Part shown: positions 38,309 to 51,804 of the stretch, piece after piece
Numbering within the stretch: position 1 is the stretch's first letter
How the letters are laid out: each line of letters opens with the position of its first letter
From: Cardiocondyla obscurior
Lineage: Eukaryota; Arthropoda; Insecta; Hymenoptera; Formicidae
Length of the DNA: 64,000 bases
NCBI RefSeq assembly: GCF_019399895.1
Contig: NC_091872.1
Location: 5,278,395-5,342,394, forward strand
Direction: 5' to 3'
The notes under the pieces: model-generated
The model's database searches: none
Seen by the model: only the letters and a program-made list of their open reading frames with translations
What the model was told of the DNA's origin: nothing
Program-made: the position numbers and the translations under genes

Positions 38309-40313
38309 CTGAAACAAAAAAAGTCCTATTTTATTAGTAAAAATGACAAAAAATAAATGTGTTTAAAAATAAAATTTTTAGCCGGAAAAGACGCGTGAAA
38401 ATAATGATATCGATAGATGTGCAACAAGATAATATGTTACACACGTAATTTATTAAAGTAAAATTTAACTCTATTCATTACACTTTTACGTACCACCTGT
38501 TGAATTTCATTAATTTATTGCATTCGTTGTCGCAATTTTCTACATACCTAAATTTTCACCTAACAATATTATTCATAATGACATATCCTTTACGTAAATG
38601 CTTCTCTTTTATACACGTGCAAGGAAATAAATTCTTAAAGAAATGCAAGAGTGCATTTTAAGAACGTTTATTCTTAAAATAGCAAGAATAGCTAACCTCG
38701 CATTGAGAGTAATTAATTATTACTGGGAAAGTAAAAAAAAAATCTTCCAGGCTAAAATTAAAATAGCGAAAAAACTTATTTAGATTCAGAAATAAAGACG
38801 CATTCGTTCAACGCTAATTACGCTCATATTGCGACGCTGTCTTAATCAATGACGCTTTTCAGTCCATATACACGTAACATTATGCAAGATTTCGAAAATG
38901 CTACACGTGTCTATAAGCTTGACGCGACTCTCCGTCCACACATGGGTGCGTTCCAAGTCCCGACCTCTTGCCGAAGATCTACAGTACGCGTGACATACAT
39001 TGTAGATTTCAGTAGTCAAGGTAGAGTCTTAGAACGCACCCCAGCTGGGCTTAAAAGCTCGGAAGATGAATCGATCGCTTTGGGGGGTCGATTATATTTC
39101 GTCTCGGGCGAGCTTTGATTGCGCGCACCAGCATGGCCGGCGCGCGTCTAAACGTATAGCATATAGCAAGCGCGAAAGTAGGAATATTGTCTTGAAGATG
39201 AAATGTACCCCGTGCAGGCCTAAATGTAAATGCTATCTACGCGAGTAAACATTTTTAACCGAAGAGAGCTTTTTACGCTTAAAGCAAAGCAACGACGTTC
39301 AAAAATATACACGTGTGAGTCAGGGATTTTTTTTTTTCTTGTGCCGTTTATATGAATTGGTTGACGGTATACGTATTGTTTCCTAACGATAACTTTTTTA
39401 TAAAAAAAAAAAAAAAAAAGAAATTGTTTTTATTGTCTCGGTGTATTTTTGTACTCTGGGCGTATTTTTTATTCGGGCAATTTTGCACGACATTGCAGCA
39501 GTTTATTCAAAGATAAAAATTACACCTTTGAGCGATAACTTTTTTTTTCCCTCGGTCTTCTTCATGGTCCGACTGACGCTGCCGCGGCAATAATTGACCT
39601 AAATATACCGCAAAAATAGCAGATCATAAATTACATGGGCTCGACGAGAGTGCACTTGACACAGCACTACCGCCACACAACTACTATGCCCAGAGAAAAA
39701 GATGGAAAGATGCAAGGAAGAAAAAAAATTGAGGACCAGTGACTGAGAAAGATGTAGGGGAAAAGAAACGGGGAAAGAGAAGAGCGAACGTTCTATTGAA
39801 GGTTGCCAGCTCTCTTCCGACGTGTCCTCATTTTAACTAAAAACGAATGGAAAACTGCCGTACCAGCTGATATGCGAATCTCGAAGGAACACAGCGGTCG
39901 AAGAGGGCTCGCATATGAATGTCTATTGCATTCAGATTTATGAGTCGCGCAATGTCGATGGCTTATGCGTTACAATTGCGAACAAACGAAGTAGACTAGA
40001 GACGAGAGAAAAGATGGATAGAACTGTGGGAACGCTTTACAAGATGTAGCGTACGATTTTTATTCCGCGCGCATCAGTTTGTAGAACGAATCTTTTTACA
40101 AAAAAACTGATAAAAAATATACAATGTTAAGCAAAATTATTCTTCTTATCGTATGTAAAGTGTAAATTATTATCTGTTTTATATATGTATATTAATATTT
40201 ATTTCTAAGCACATTTTTATTTTAATGCGCACATTTAATGAGACTTAGACTGCGGTAGATAATAAAAAAAAAGTTTAACATGTTAAAAATGCCTTCTTAC
40301 TTTTTATTTACAG

Positions 40314-40624
40314 ATTATGAAGATTTTTTATGCGACGGCGTAACAGTATCGCCGCAGCTCTACCGAATAACGTTCCTTTTACGCTTTCGGACAAGTAACT
40401 AGGGGTATCTCGCATGCCTGATCGATTACGCTGGCCGCGAAAAAAGGTCGAGGACCAACCGTCAAAGGGCGACCCTTTTTCCTTACTCCGAAAATGAACG
40501 CCTGTCAGATGTGTCAGTTAGTCGGGACTTCCGTTACCTAAAGTTGCTTCCCTAAAGCTCATCTCGATCGAGAGGAAGAAATTAACGAACAACGACTCGG
40601 CCGCCAAGTCGCCGTTGGTCGAGC
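40314..40624 (+). promoter_or_regulatory. 5' leader of the octopamine receptor with three upstream ORFs
   Basis: A good acceptor (tttttatttacag) at 40312-40313 shows that the coding exon is preceded by a spliced leader. Within it are three short upstream ORFs: 40317-40343 (8 codons), 40414-40497 (27 codons) and 40494-40541 (15 codons). The third ATG overlaps the stop of the second (ATGA). Such uORFs usually reduce or regulate translation; the regulatory role here is inferred. Confidence 0.5.
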
Positions 40625-43420
40625 ATGACCTCGGAAACGACGTTCAACCCGGCGAAGATTTCCTCGTTCGATGTGACCCCGCTGCTGGACGTCACTTCGA
40701 CCGAGGAGAATCCATATGCCAATAACACCGAGGTGAGCGTGGAGGCGAGCTGGCCGGACATGCCCTCGGCGATCGTCAAGGTCTGCATCCTCGGATCGAT
40801 CATCGCCACCGCGCTGTTTGGCAATCTGCTGGTAATGGTATCAGTGATACGGCACAGGAAGCTGCGGATCATCACCAACTACTTTGTAGTCTCGCTCGCG
40901 TTAGCGGACATGCTGGTGGCGATGTTCGCGATGACTTTCAACGCCAGCGTGCAGGTTACCGGTAGGTGGCTGTTCGGCTACTTCATGTGCGACGTCTGGA
41001 ATTCTCTGGACGTCTACTTCAGCACCAGCTCAATTCTCCATTTGATGTGCATCTCGGTGGATCGATATTACGCGATCGTAAAACCGCTCAAGTACCCCAT
41101 TAACATGACCAAGAGAGTGGTAGCGTTCATGCTGCTGGCCTGCTGGGTGTCGCCAGCCATCATCTCCTTCGTACCGATCTTCTACGGCTGGTACACCACG
41201 GAAGAGAACAGCGTGCACAGGCATAAGCATCCGGAGCTCTGCGAGTTCAAAGTCAACAGGATATACGCCATACTGTCGTCGAGCATATCCTTCTGGATCC
41301 CGGCTACCATCATGGCGGTCACTTACTTCGCTATATTCAAAGAGGCCAACAAGCAGGAGAAGCAGATGCACAGCCGAATGGGCAACGCTATGCTGCTCAG
41401 CCACAGACCGAGCAAAGATCTGAATTTGAACGGTGAAGTGAACAGCGCCGGCTCTTCAAAAACTTTAACTCTAAACGAGATCAACACCGAGCATTTACAC
41501 ACCCCCACGAAGGACAAACACATGATGAAGATGAAGAGAGAGCATAAAGCGGCGAGAACGCTGAGTATTATTATGGGTACCTTCATTCTCTGCTGGTTGC
41601 CATTTTTTCTTTGGTACGTTCAACTTTTTCGTAGTTGCGCTAAGGTGCTTCGAACTTAATTAGTTTTGCTGCATTTTTAATTCCAACGCACTTTTAATTT
41701 GACGTTATATATTAAAAAATATTTATTTGTTACATTTACGTTTCTTTATTAAATTTTTTTTACGCCACCTAGGGTAAAAAGAATCCCACAGAAATTTAAA
41801 GCAAGTACTAAGTTTAAATAACGTAGCTCCTACATTTTCCTATTGTTTTCGCTATTTGAGTTTAGAAATAATTAATACCTTGCCGTCGTGCCTTTGCAAT
41901 ATTTGTATAGACGAATAATTAATAATTCAATCGTTAGGTACGTCATTACAGCGCTTTGTGGCGAGACGTGTCCGTGTCCCAACGTCGTGATTGCAATTCT
42001 ATTTTGGATTGGGTACACGAATTCTGCATTAAATCCATTGATCTATGCGTATTTTAATCGCGACTTTCGAGAAGCGTTTAAAAATACCCTGCAGTGCGCT
42101 TTCTGTTCACTCTGTAGACGAGAACCGTCGGATCTCGAAGCGCTGGATTTTCGCCGACCATCCCTCAGGTACGATCTGGTCTGACAGATTAAGGTATGCA
42201 TTTTATTTTATCGCACATTTTTCTTTTCCTCTTTCGAGATTTTACTGCACCTTACATTATTATAATATATGTACGTTATACGATGAATTAAAATCACCCT
42301 TGATATGTTCATTAAAAGTTACTGAAAATACGAGACGATTATAAAATCGTAACTTTTTAATCCTGTCGTGATCAAACAAAGATTATTTTGAGTTTTACAC
42401 ATTTTATAAAAAATTGAGTTTATTAATTTTAACCAAACGTTTCCACAAAAAAAGAAAATGCATTTCTCGTATTATTTTAAACAAAATAGTTACTCCTCTA
42501 ATTTTTATTATACGCGTTTTATATTTTTAACGATATCTATAGACAGCTAATCATGCAGACAGATAAATAAGCAATAATATAATAAAGTATTACGTAAATG
42601 TAATATTTTACAAAGAGAGTAATAAAGCGGTAAAGGAGAATTGCGTTTATTACAAGTCCGAATTTATTACGAAGGCGTTACATTTGCAGTTCTAAGAAAC
42701 GATTATTAAACCCATAAGTTAAACCTAATTTAATCGGCGTGGACGTACGGCGTCATGTATCTCCGTTTTCATTCTCCGTGCCAATTACTCCATTATTCTG
42801 TTCAATTACATACTACTGCGTATCTCGCACGAGCTACATCCGCGACGATGCGCGATGATGATTGAACCAGCAGCTACAGAATCAAAAGATACTAAACGGA
42901 ACGATTATCTTTTCATTACGCATCAAGTGTTTTCGCTTAAAACATCACGCAGTACTGAAACAATAATTCGTTTCCTCAGCGAAAACCACGCGAAGCTATG
43001 ATTTCTCGCAACATACTTAATTAAGGGCCAATTTCACCAAGCCCCGGTTAATTTAACCGCGGGTTAGACAGAAGACCCAATAGGAGAGCTTATTTCACAT
43101 GAAATTAATTTTCTATTAGCCACTCTGCTAACTTTAATCATCACTTTAGCATAACCGTAATTGCCGAGGCTCGCCTTGAGCATTTTTCTAAATTCAAAAC
43201 TTACTTGTGATCGACAAAAAGAAACCGAATTTGTTCATTTTATTTTATTAAATTATTTGTCTGTCTGCATTTATAACGTCGACTCCTTCGAGAAATCAAT
43301 CACTTGATTTCTTTCAATTTTATTTCCAGATACGACGATCGCACGAAGAACGTGTACTCAGAAACATTCATAAAGCAGATTGATCGGCGAAGATCGAGCG
43401 AGTTTGGCAGCAGTCTTTGA
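40625..43420 (+). CDS. Octopamine receptor beta-2R-like GPCR
   Basis: Three coding exons: 40625-41613, 41938-42168 and 43330-43420, 1311 nt, 436 aa. It is a class A receptor with a short glycosylatable N-terminus (NNT near residue 33) and seven helices. Key residues are Asp129 in helix 3 (amine binding), the Cys122-Cys206 disulfide pair, DRY at 146-148, serines 218-220 at the start of helix 5, CWLP in helix 6 and NPLIY (362-366) in helix 7. The YFVVSLALADMLVA and MTFNASV segments match arthropod beta-adrenergic-like octopamine receptors, which couple octopamine to Gs and cAMP. The third intracellular loop has the SSKTLTLNE and HTPTKDK segments that I associate with the beta-2R subtype; subtype is less certain than family. 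The C-terminal tail has Cys residues for palmitoylation and ends RRRSSEFGSSL. Failure to splice exon 2 would instead end the protein at RYDLV (stop 42182-42184). Confidence 0.88.
43030..43075. repeat. Possible truncated MITE end
   Basis: The segment GGGCCAATTTCACCAAGCCC followed by CGGTTAATTTAACCG has the look of the terminal repeat of an insect MITE, with a short internal palindrome. No matching right end was found, so this is a relic at best. Confidence 0.25.
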
Positions 43421-46400
43421 AACGAGACGACGTTTCCAGGATTCTAAACGAGCGCAAAAATCTGACTCGACTATGCGGATGTAACACTTATGATATGTGG
43501 CAGCAGTAATACGCAAACGCGCCAGTTGAAACGTAAACCGTTCGTACGCACAAAATGCATACACACGTCCCGCCGTGACATTCATTACCACTTTGCCAAA
43601 TAGACGAAAATGAGGAGGATCATCGAGGAGTTTTTTTCCATGATGACACACGCGAGATTATGCCGAATATTATATACATTTCGCGTAAAGCTCGAGACAC
43701 GTATGTACACATAGATTACGTCGTATTGCCAAAATTAGATTTTTAAGTAAGCTTTCGCAAGGAAAAGGATGTACCGTGCTCCGTAAAGCGATCAGTAAAA
43801 TCGTGCCTGCAAAGGAACGAGGGGAATTCCAACCAAAAGAGAGAACGACAAACTTTACCGAGCACTTCGCGAAAGAAGAGACGCTTCTGCGAATATTTGG
43901 TAGGATATAACTTTGAGAAGCCACGAGAGAGAGAGAGAGAAAGAGAGAGAGAGCTTGGTTGGTCCTATAAATCTCTTAATGTACTTTCTTCGAAGTCGAA
44001 AACGTAGCTCTTTTCCATCCTCGGCGGCCTCTAGTTCGTCTGAATTTCACGGTTTAATCTGATAGAATTGCCTTTCCATTGCATCATAACGCTACATCGC
44101 AATGATTCCCGCAATAAATTTGTCCTATTTTTGAGACACGATCTGACCTGACTATTTATAAAATTAAGTACTGCAAGGCGTTTCGATTAGATGTACTTGT
44201 CGGGATGATAAAAGTCAGTCGGTGACGTAAAAATATACGCGTAGCATAATTGAGATGACAATGCGTTTGATTCTACCAAGCAAATACTCACTTATGTAAT
44301 AAATAATATTATACTATTAATTTAATTTATTATTTATTATTTTCAAGTAATGCACGTATTTAACGAGCCTAAGTACGCTGTTCAATCGCCATTTTTTTTT
44401 CTTTTTTTTTTTTGTTGTAGTTAAAGTATTATTGCGTTTTGACAAAATTCCTAAGTATTACGTGTTAATGTAAATTTCAAAATTAATAAAACAACGTCAC
44501 GCATACAAAGGCATGAGAATTAGATGTTGCTAAAAGAGAAGAAAAGGCACGAGGCGGTCCAGATATCGTTTCGATTCGAATCTCAATGTTACATATACAT
44601 ATAACAGTTTATGATGTACGATCCATGTTCTCCGATCGCGGCCGAACAAATATGAGATTACTTGATGATTTTTGTGTGCATAATAATGTAATATAAGCGA
44701 GGCCTAGGATTTTACAACTGTAATTAAATCTGCCCTAATTGACTCGTGAGAGTTGTCTTTGCGAATTTTGATCGGGCGATGATTGCGCCGGTGGTTAAAG
44801 TCGAGTGATACGTGGACACGCACATTGCAGCGTTACATCCCTCCCAAAATAGTATAATTTTAATCGGGCGCGTTATGCTTTAATTACGAGTACCAAATTG
44901 CTTCTGACCCAATTACAGCCGCAAAGTTCCGTAAAGTTTTTGCCGACACCCCTGCTGATTTCGTTAATATCTCACGGCGTCGATATTTCAAAATTCTCGT
45001 GAATGATTGAAAGCTTTTCGCAGGAAACTTTCGAGATCGCTGTAAACGGGATCTTTGCAAGCTCAAACGATTCTCGCTGCAGAAAAGCTATGCAATTGGT
45101 ATTACGACAGGTCGCAACAGTATTATTCATATAGAATGTCGATAATATATCACGTAGAAACGCGAATAATTCCGCGAGCGGCGGACTTTAATGTTTACGT
45201 ATTAATTCGTTGTACCATAGTTAACGCTGTTATCGGATCAAATGGCGTTGATAAAGTGCGCATTGTAATTTCGTTTCTGCAAATAATATTGAATTCCTCA
45301 GTTACTTCCGATTACGTCAGATAATTACTTTCCCACTACTTAAAAGTTCTCTCATTTGCGAAAATTACTCCAAAAGAACTTTATTGTATCAATAGAATTT
45401 ATTTACCAGTAAATCGTCGTTACTTTTATTAGATGGGGGCTCGATTATTTCTGCTTCTCTACATTCTTTCGACCGATAAAACGCCGTTTCGGAAGAAATC
45501 AGTTCTCGAGGAAATAATAAATGGCAGGTGAATGTCGATTTCGTTTGATCAGTCGAGCGACAAACGAAAAAGGAAGCGTTTGAAGAAACGCATCTTCCAG
45601 AATTTTAAACAAAACTGCTGCGAGTCTTTTTCGCGTCCAATTGGCGTACCATTTACTTGCATCTTTTACTTCTTATTGTTAGTCGATTGCTTTCGGTGAA
45701 AATCGCATACGTGTCGGCTCGAGTTCTTCTGACATCCGTAACACCGATTTAAAATCTAGTCATACGAATACAGAACCGATAGCGACGCGGTCTTTAATAA
45801 TTGTACGTGTTGATTAGCATTGTGTCTGCGTTTCGCGTCGATCGTAGAATGGCGGTAATTGCAAACCTTATTAGCATTAATTTGTTGTTTAACGTGTATA
45901 ACGACACAGAAATAATTACTGCGACAATGAAGAAGTGGAAATTGCGCGACGAATTATAGAACGTTTTTTCATCACCCCTTATAGTCACAGTTGCATCTTT
46001 GTAATTGAACGTGGCGCAATTAGATCACACCACGCTAATTGATTTTATTAATCTTATCGTCACAATATTCGTTAATTAAAAAAATGTAATATGTACAATG
46101 AAAAGAAAATGCTCAATAATGTTATTACTGATAATCCTCGATTGTAGAGCGATTTTAATTTTGATTGGAAATGAGTAATTATGATAATAGTTTTAATTGG
46201 ATTATTAAGCTATCGTAATAAAAATTATTACATGGAATAATATTAATAAAATCTGAAAAATTTCTAAATTTATTTAAATTGAAGATTATAAAAGTAATCG
46301 AAATCTCGTAACTCTATTTACTACATTTTATTATTTCAACGATTTATTTTATCACTGAACTATAACTCATTTCTGATATTGATACTCAATTGTCAGTAAG

Positions 46401-46838
46401 AAACATACCTAATCATTACTTCAGTTAAACATGTCGCACGTTAACCAAAAATTTAATCAACATGATTGTAATGTAGTATAATATACCAAACATTTTTGTA
46501 AGTCCGGCTATGAGAACGAGCAGAATCGATGCAGTATAACTTTACTTCACCATATTAGTCGCGCATTATATTAATATGATGAAATTTGTTACGTATTTGT
46601 TCTAATTTATTGTTTTCTGAGATCTAGCATACGTTATATTAGGCCACAATTTAAAATGTTACTTCTTTTGTATATTTTCTTCAAATAATTTATAAACTCG
46701 TTTTAAAAAATATAATATTTTTCAAAAAAAAAAGAGAGAAAGGTAATAATTTGATACCAAAATTTAGTCTACGATCAATACGACAAATATCTAGATTATT
46801 ATTCGTATTAATGTGGTTAAAATACCATCGTATATGTA
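43421..46838. other. Receptor 3' region and intergenic DNA
   Basis: Includes a GA microsatellite (43926-43952), a T-rich tract (44392-44415) and AT-rich DNA. Frames on the minus strand (43358-43651, 43670-43924) show no domain and probably overlie the receptor 3' UTR. Confidence 0.35.
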
Positions 46839-47085
46839 CACTCACCGTCAGAGATGGCATTCGTGGTGCTGCGAGGCGGCTAGCGTACGTGATCTTGGCG
46901 TGGTGTGCGTCGAATCTCACACGAAGCGCGCGCGTAGATATGTTGTGGAGCACCGGTCACAGAGGACTGAGGGAGAACGCGGCCTACTACACCTCCCCGC
47001 GCTCGGCGGTCGAGAGAGGGGAAAGTCACGTACGCCAGCCGCCGTCGCGGCTCGCCGCGGCAAATGCCATATCTGCTTTTCGGTG
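46839..47085 (+). mobile_element. TA-flanked MITE, copy A
   Basis: 247 bp GC-rich island in AT-rich DNA, beginning CACTCACCGTCAGAGATGGC and ending GCCATATCTGCTTTTCGGTG, with TA on each side. The ends are imperfect inverted repeats that keep the outer CAC and the ATGGCA motif about 20 bp in. It is highly similar over its whole length to the copy at 55125. The open frames over it (46751-47119 and 46813-47178) are by-products of its GC content. Confidence 0.8.
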
Positions 47086-50000
47086 TACATACATAAGTTT
47101 CATTACTTTTCTTCTGTGATAAAGATTAGGAGGAATTATCGAATTTTGTTAATTTACCATACTGTATATAGTTTGTAAATATGTACGTGTGTTATTTCGT
47201 ATTATTTTATAAAAAGAGTTATTAGTGAAAAAAAAAACTAGGTGTGCAATAATTATACCCGAGAATACAGTGTTGTTCCGTTTTGATAACGTATCTCTTA
47301 ACTATAATGGTGTATTAACAATCAAAAGCAATGTATCGATTGTAGATGTGTAAGCTGCAAGCGAATGATACGAGAAAGAATTAAAGCATTTTATTCTGTT
47401 AGTTTTTACCTGTTATATCATCAATGGCACCGGCCAATTGATAGCGTAATTTATCATCAATTTTTTTTCCGACTTTTCTATTACTTTTTATTAATTTTTA
47501 CTTTCGTTGAAAAGAAGTTTAACATGGCAATACGAGAAAAAAGCAATTAATGAGCAATAAGATGAATTCAGATTACATCTCTCTCTATATGTTAGATTAT
47601 AAACTATTTAATTATGTTTTAGAAGTTAGTTCTAAAAATAATTTTTCTTTTTTTTTTTTTTAGAGAAAAAAAAAAGGAAAATTGATCTTTTTTGAAAGAA
47701 ATTATTTATTTGCAAGGTATGTTTTAATTATTCTGCTACTGCTACTTTGTAAAGACATATCAACCGCCACGTTACGATGAAATATGTACAAATGTTTTAT
47801 AACAACAATGTTCCCCCTTGCGTTGTAAAATATATGTTACCGAAAGATTCCTAAAAAGCATGACGAATAATCGCAAGTTAATTGAAAATTGAAAACCGTA
47901 CGCTTGCTAATTAAAGATATGAATCTCATTTGGATCCTAAAATGTATGTTTGCATATTTATATTTTAAATCATACATTTCATACCTTATTCCGTCAGTAT
48001 TATTATCGATAAGCTTGATAATGCACGTCGTTTTGTGTTTCCAATCTTTGTTACGTTGCGTAAATTAAAAATTTCGCGCTTTCTTTATAATTATAAAAAC
48101 GTAGATAATATAATTATCGATTATAATTAAAGAACGGTGAATAAAGTACAAATTGAAAAATGTCATTTATATTTAATTAAAAAATTCTATAAGGCACAAC
48201 TGACGTTACGAAAATTAAATTTAGTAGCGTTGAATCGAGATTACGTAGCGGAGGAACCGTTTGCAATAATTATCAGTTCTTGCATGTATCTTGTTTGTTC
48301 GCTAAACACACATGGCAAGTATAAATCATCGATTTGCCTTGTTGGGCAAGAATGTCTCAAAAATACATAACAAAAATAAAAACTTTCGTTTTCTTCCACG
48401 GAGTTTCTTGCATAACGACTTTTAGATCTATCATCTCCTTTCTGCCCTTACGAGATTCCGCGAGAAGTGAAACGAGCAAGTTTGATAAGTTGAAAAGTTT
48501 ACAGAAACAAATGAGAATGAATGGTGGAAGTGAAGAGAATACAAAAAGCCAAGTTACGGAATACATACGACCGTGCTATTAAACTAGCTACTTTCTCTTT
48601 ATATATCTTTTATGGCGACATCACGCTAAAAAAATAAAATTTGTATTTTTTTTTTTTATCTAAAATGTGTTACGAGCTTGAATTAGATTTAAATTATATT
48701 ACATACGTTTTTTATATCGTTATACCACTCGTTTAGTGACCTGAGACAGAGCTTATAAAGTCATCAATCGTTTCCAAAGCGATTAACTTAGGACCGGTCG
48801 GAAACGCTTTCTATTAGCTTCCCATTAGTTTCCTGATCAATATGAAGCTAATTTGTCTTTAATTGACATTTACTTTCTAAAAAGACCTCAAGGTAGATAA
48901 TTTCCTAATAGACTAGCAATCCGTACTTTATTTCCATTCTTTTCGAACAGTATTTTAATAGATACCTATTTCTATAAACAGCATTAAACATATAAATGTA
49001 TTAGATAATATTAAAATCTTGACCATTCTCTCCATTTGTCAAAATAAAAAAAAATGTTAGAAAAATAAAACCTTGGAAATATCCTGCATGGTACGTGTTC
49101 CAGAGAAAACACAAAGATATTTAAATGGCAGACAATCAACAACACTGATAATAAACTTCGCTTGCATCCGCCATGTACACGGTAAATATCGAGTAGTAAT
49201 AGTTATGATACATTGCAATAATCGCGAACTAATCTGAGATTTAATTAAATGTCTTGTACATACGGATATGTTTGCTGTGTGTGTGCATGTGTGAGTGGGT
49301 GTACAAATTACCATTATATAGCAATATATTTAGAATATACAACTGTGTGTAAAACGACCTTTTTTTTTCTTTTTCTTATGACTTGTTTTATTAAAACCGT
49401 GAAAATAAAAATCATTTTTTGATCCTGCTTTGACTTGTCATTACAACTCCGGTTCAAACGTCTTTTTTTTTTTTTAACAGAAGTTTGGGATGAACAATGC
49501 AACGAGCTGTTTGCTCACTAAACATTAATTACCGTCAGGATTAATTAGGATTAATTCAAAGAATCTGGAATTACAAAATTTACACGTTAACGAGAAAAAG
49601 TTTAAGCTCCCGCCAAGTATAAATTGCAAACAGATTCACACTTAGATGTTTACGTTTATTTATCTATTTATTTTCTTTTTACGTGTAGGTAATATAATTT
49701 AGATTTACTGAAGGAAGATTACTAAAAAAATTATATGTATATATTTTTACATATGAATCTTTCCACAGGGAAATTGGTTCAATCAAGTTTTACAGATAGT
49801 CTATTTCGTGTTGTAATAAAACCGTCAACATGTTGCAAGAAATGTTTGTAATAACGCTTCTGCAAATATGTGACAGCAGATGAGTAGCGGCGCTACTCAT
49901 GATCTGGCGAGGAGAGACCGTTGCGCATTGCAGCAATTCTAACACAAGCACTTTAGAACTACATACAGCTAATGTAATAGTATGAGGGGGTATCAACGAT

Positions 50001-50694
50001 AGCGCGATACTCTGCAAACTTTTGTATCATAATTACCGCATACAACGAAGAAGCTCAGTTTATTGCAAAAATACTTTAATTAACGAAATAGTTTATGCGG
50101 AAACGAACTGTTTGTACGAATGGAATTTTGCAAATATCTATATACATATACCTGCATGGAAACTTTAAAGTAATAAAGCGAAGTAATTAAAATAATTGCA
50201 CGATGGCAGATACAACACGCGCATTTATTTTCTATCACGTCTTTGATAAATTATTGATACGTGATCACAATGTAAAAAAATCACACGCAAGTTACTCAAT
50301 GACGAAAAGTGTAAAATTACACTGTAAAAAAATTGATGCATTTAATAATTATAAAATACAACTTTTAAAGATTTCGTTATTATGTAAATACAAAAAGAAA
50401 TCATGCAATTTTGCACGTAATAAATTTTATAAAATAACATAACTTTTTTTATATTCACGCAATTAACAATGCCATTTTTACAGCTATTATTTGTATGAAG
50501 TTATTAAACTTTTTAGTGTAATTTTACATTTGTCATAATGGGAGATATTTTTACAGTGTCATGGCATGTTTGTCCCTGTGTTCCTCGACACAAGTGACTC
50601 ACCGACATGCGCCTGAGACCCTTAATCGTTCCACTGTGTGGAGTAATCGTGTTGGCGTCGTTAGAGGGTTGTGATTACTTATAAAATTGCGACA
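47086..50694. other. Intergenic DNA, no gene seen
   Basis: AT-rich with poly-T/poly-A tracts (47644-47662, 48640-48660, 49460-49479). Open frames such as 48137-48370 and 48334-48582 lack domains and splice context. Confidence 0.35.
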
Positions 50695-51374
50695 ATGACA
50701 GAAGTGAGAAAAGACGATGTTGTGAAAATTCTCCACACCTATCCATTTTGTAGAGTGAGTGAAATCCTTTATATTTCAATGTAATTGACTGTATAGATTT
50801 GCGCTGTGTAAGCACATGCGAATGTGACGTTTGATCAATACAGAAAACATACGTTTCTATAAGCGTCGAATTGACGCCGCAAAGTTAAAATAAAATTTAC
50901 GATTATTTTTATTAAGCTAATCGTTAAACTAGCGTTAACTTCTTATTCAATTTAATTTATAAGATGTAGCAATGTTCAAAAATTATTTCATAAAATTTAT
51001 AACAGTTTAAAAAAGTTTAATAAATATTGTTCACAAAAACCACTCAATTGCAAATAAACACGTTTAAATATATGAACAAAAACATTAAGGTTAAAACTTT
51101 TTAAAATTATTTTTTATGTTTACAGAAGTGCGATATGTCTGATGAGATGAAGCAAGAGGCAATGGAATTATGTGTGACTGCGGCAGAAAAGTATGCAGAC
51201 AACTATGAGAGCGTTTCTCGGATGATCAAGGAGACGATGGATAAAAAATTCGGTGCGTCGTGGCACACTGTCGTCGGCGAGGGCTATGGCTTTGAGATAA
51301 CTTATCAGTTAAAGCATCTACTGTACATGTATTGTGCTGGCAACTTAGCAATATGCATATGGAAGTCTGCATAA
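50695..51374 (+). CDS. DNAL4: Dynein light chain, DNAL4 type (copy 1)
   Basis: Two coding exons: 50695-50754 and 51126-51374, phase 0, 102 aa (human DNAL4 is 105). Exon 1 gives MTEVRKDDVVKILHTYPFCR. Exon 2 starts KCDMSDEMKQEAMELCVTAA and contains MIKETMDKKFG, SWHTVVGEG and FEITYQLKHLLYMY before ending WKSA. These match the DNAL4 pattern more closely than the general LC8 (DYNLL) pattern. The family binds axonemal dynein and is expected in ciliated sensory neurons or sperm of insects; that is family knowledge. It is the better conserved of two neighbouring paralogs. Confidence 0.87.
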
Positions 51375-51804
51375 TGCAGTTAATTGGCATTTGCAATTTA
51401 TTTATATATTTATATTTGCATATATGTGACTCCAATTATATATGTAAAGTCATTGTCATGTGCGAGCGAAGTGTACAGGCCGTTATGAGAGGAGGAAAAG
51501 TGTTTTTAGCATTTTATAAGTGTGGGTCCAAGTTTCATTCGACATTTAATATCTTATGCCTTTATGATTAAACACACTTTTATATTATCAGATATATCAA
51601 AGACGAACAGTGAGAATACTTTTCAACACAACTTATTGAAAAACTTATTATTTATGATGTAATTTAATATACAACTTGATGTATAAAAAAATATATAATT
51701 TAGTATTAAAACGTATCTCTTTGTAAGAAAATATTAATATATAATATATATTAAGTTTATATGCACAATATTTAAATATATGTGTTTTACTTTTATAAAA
51801 CTCT

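Larger units (their letters stand above)
36970..40313. other. Region before the receptor coding exon, with unassigned splice-like segments
   Basis: Contains a GC-richer patch (37940-38310), the two minus-strand segments listed separately, a GC-richer open stretch (38900-39240) and A/T runs (39401-39418). Any non-coding first exon of the octopamine receptor could lie here or in the island at 22.7-24.7 kb. Confidence 0.35.

Noticed and set aside
41030..41404. 124 aa minus-strand frame opposite the receptor
   Set aside because: Shadow of the octopamine receptor coding exon.
46751..47178. Two 120 aa open frames that seem related to one at 55103-55546
   Set aside because: The similarity is real but comes from MITE copies A and B, which lie at the same place. 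The frames are open only because the element is GC-rich.
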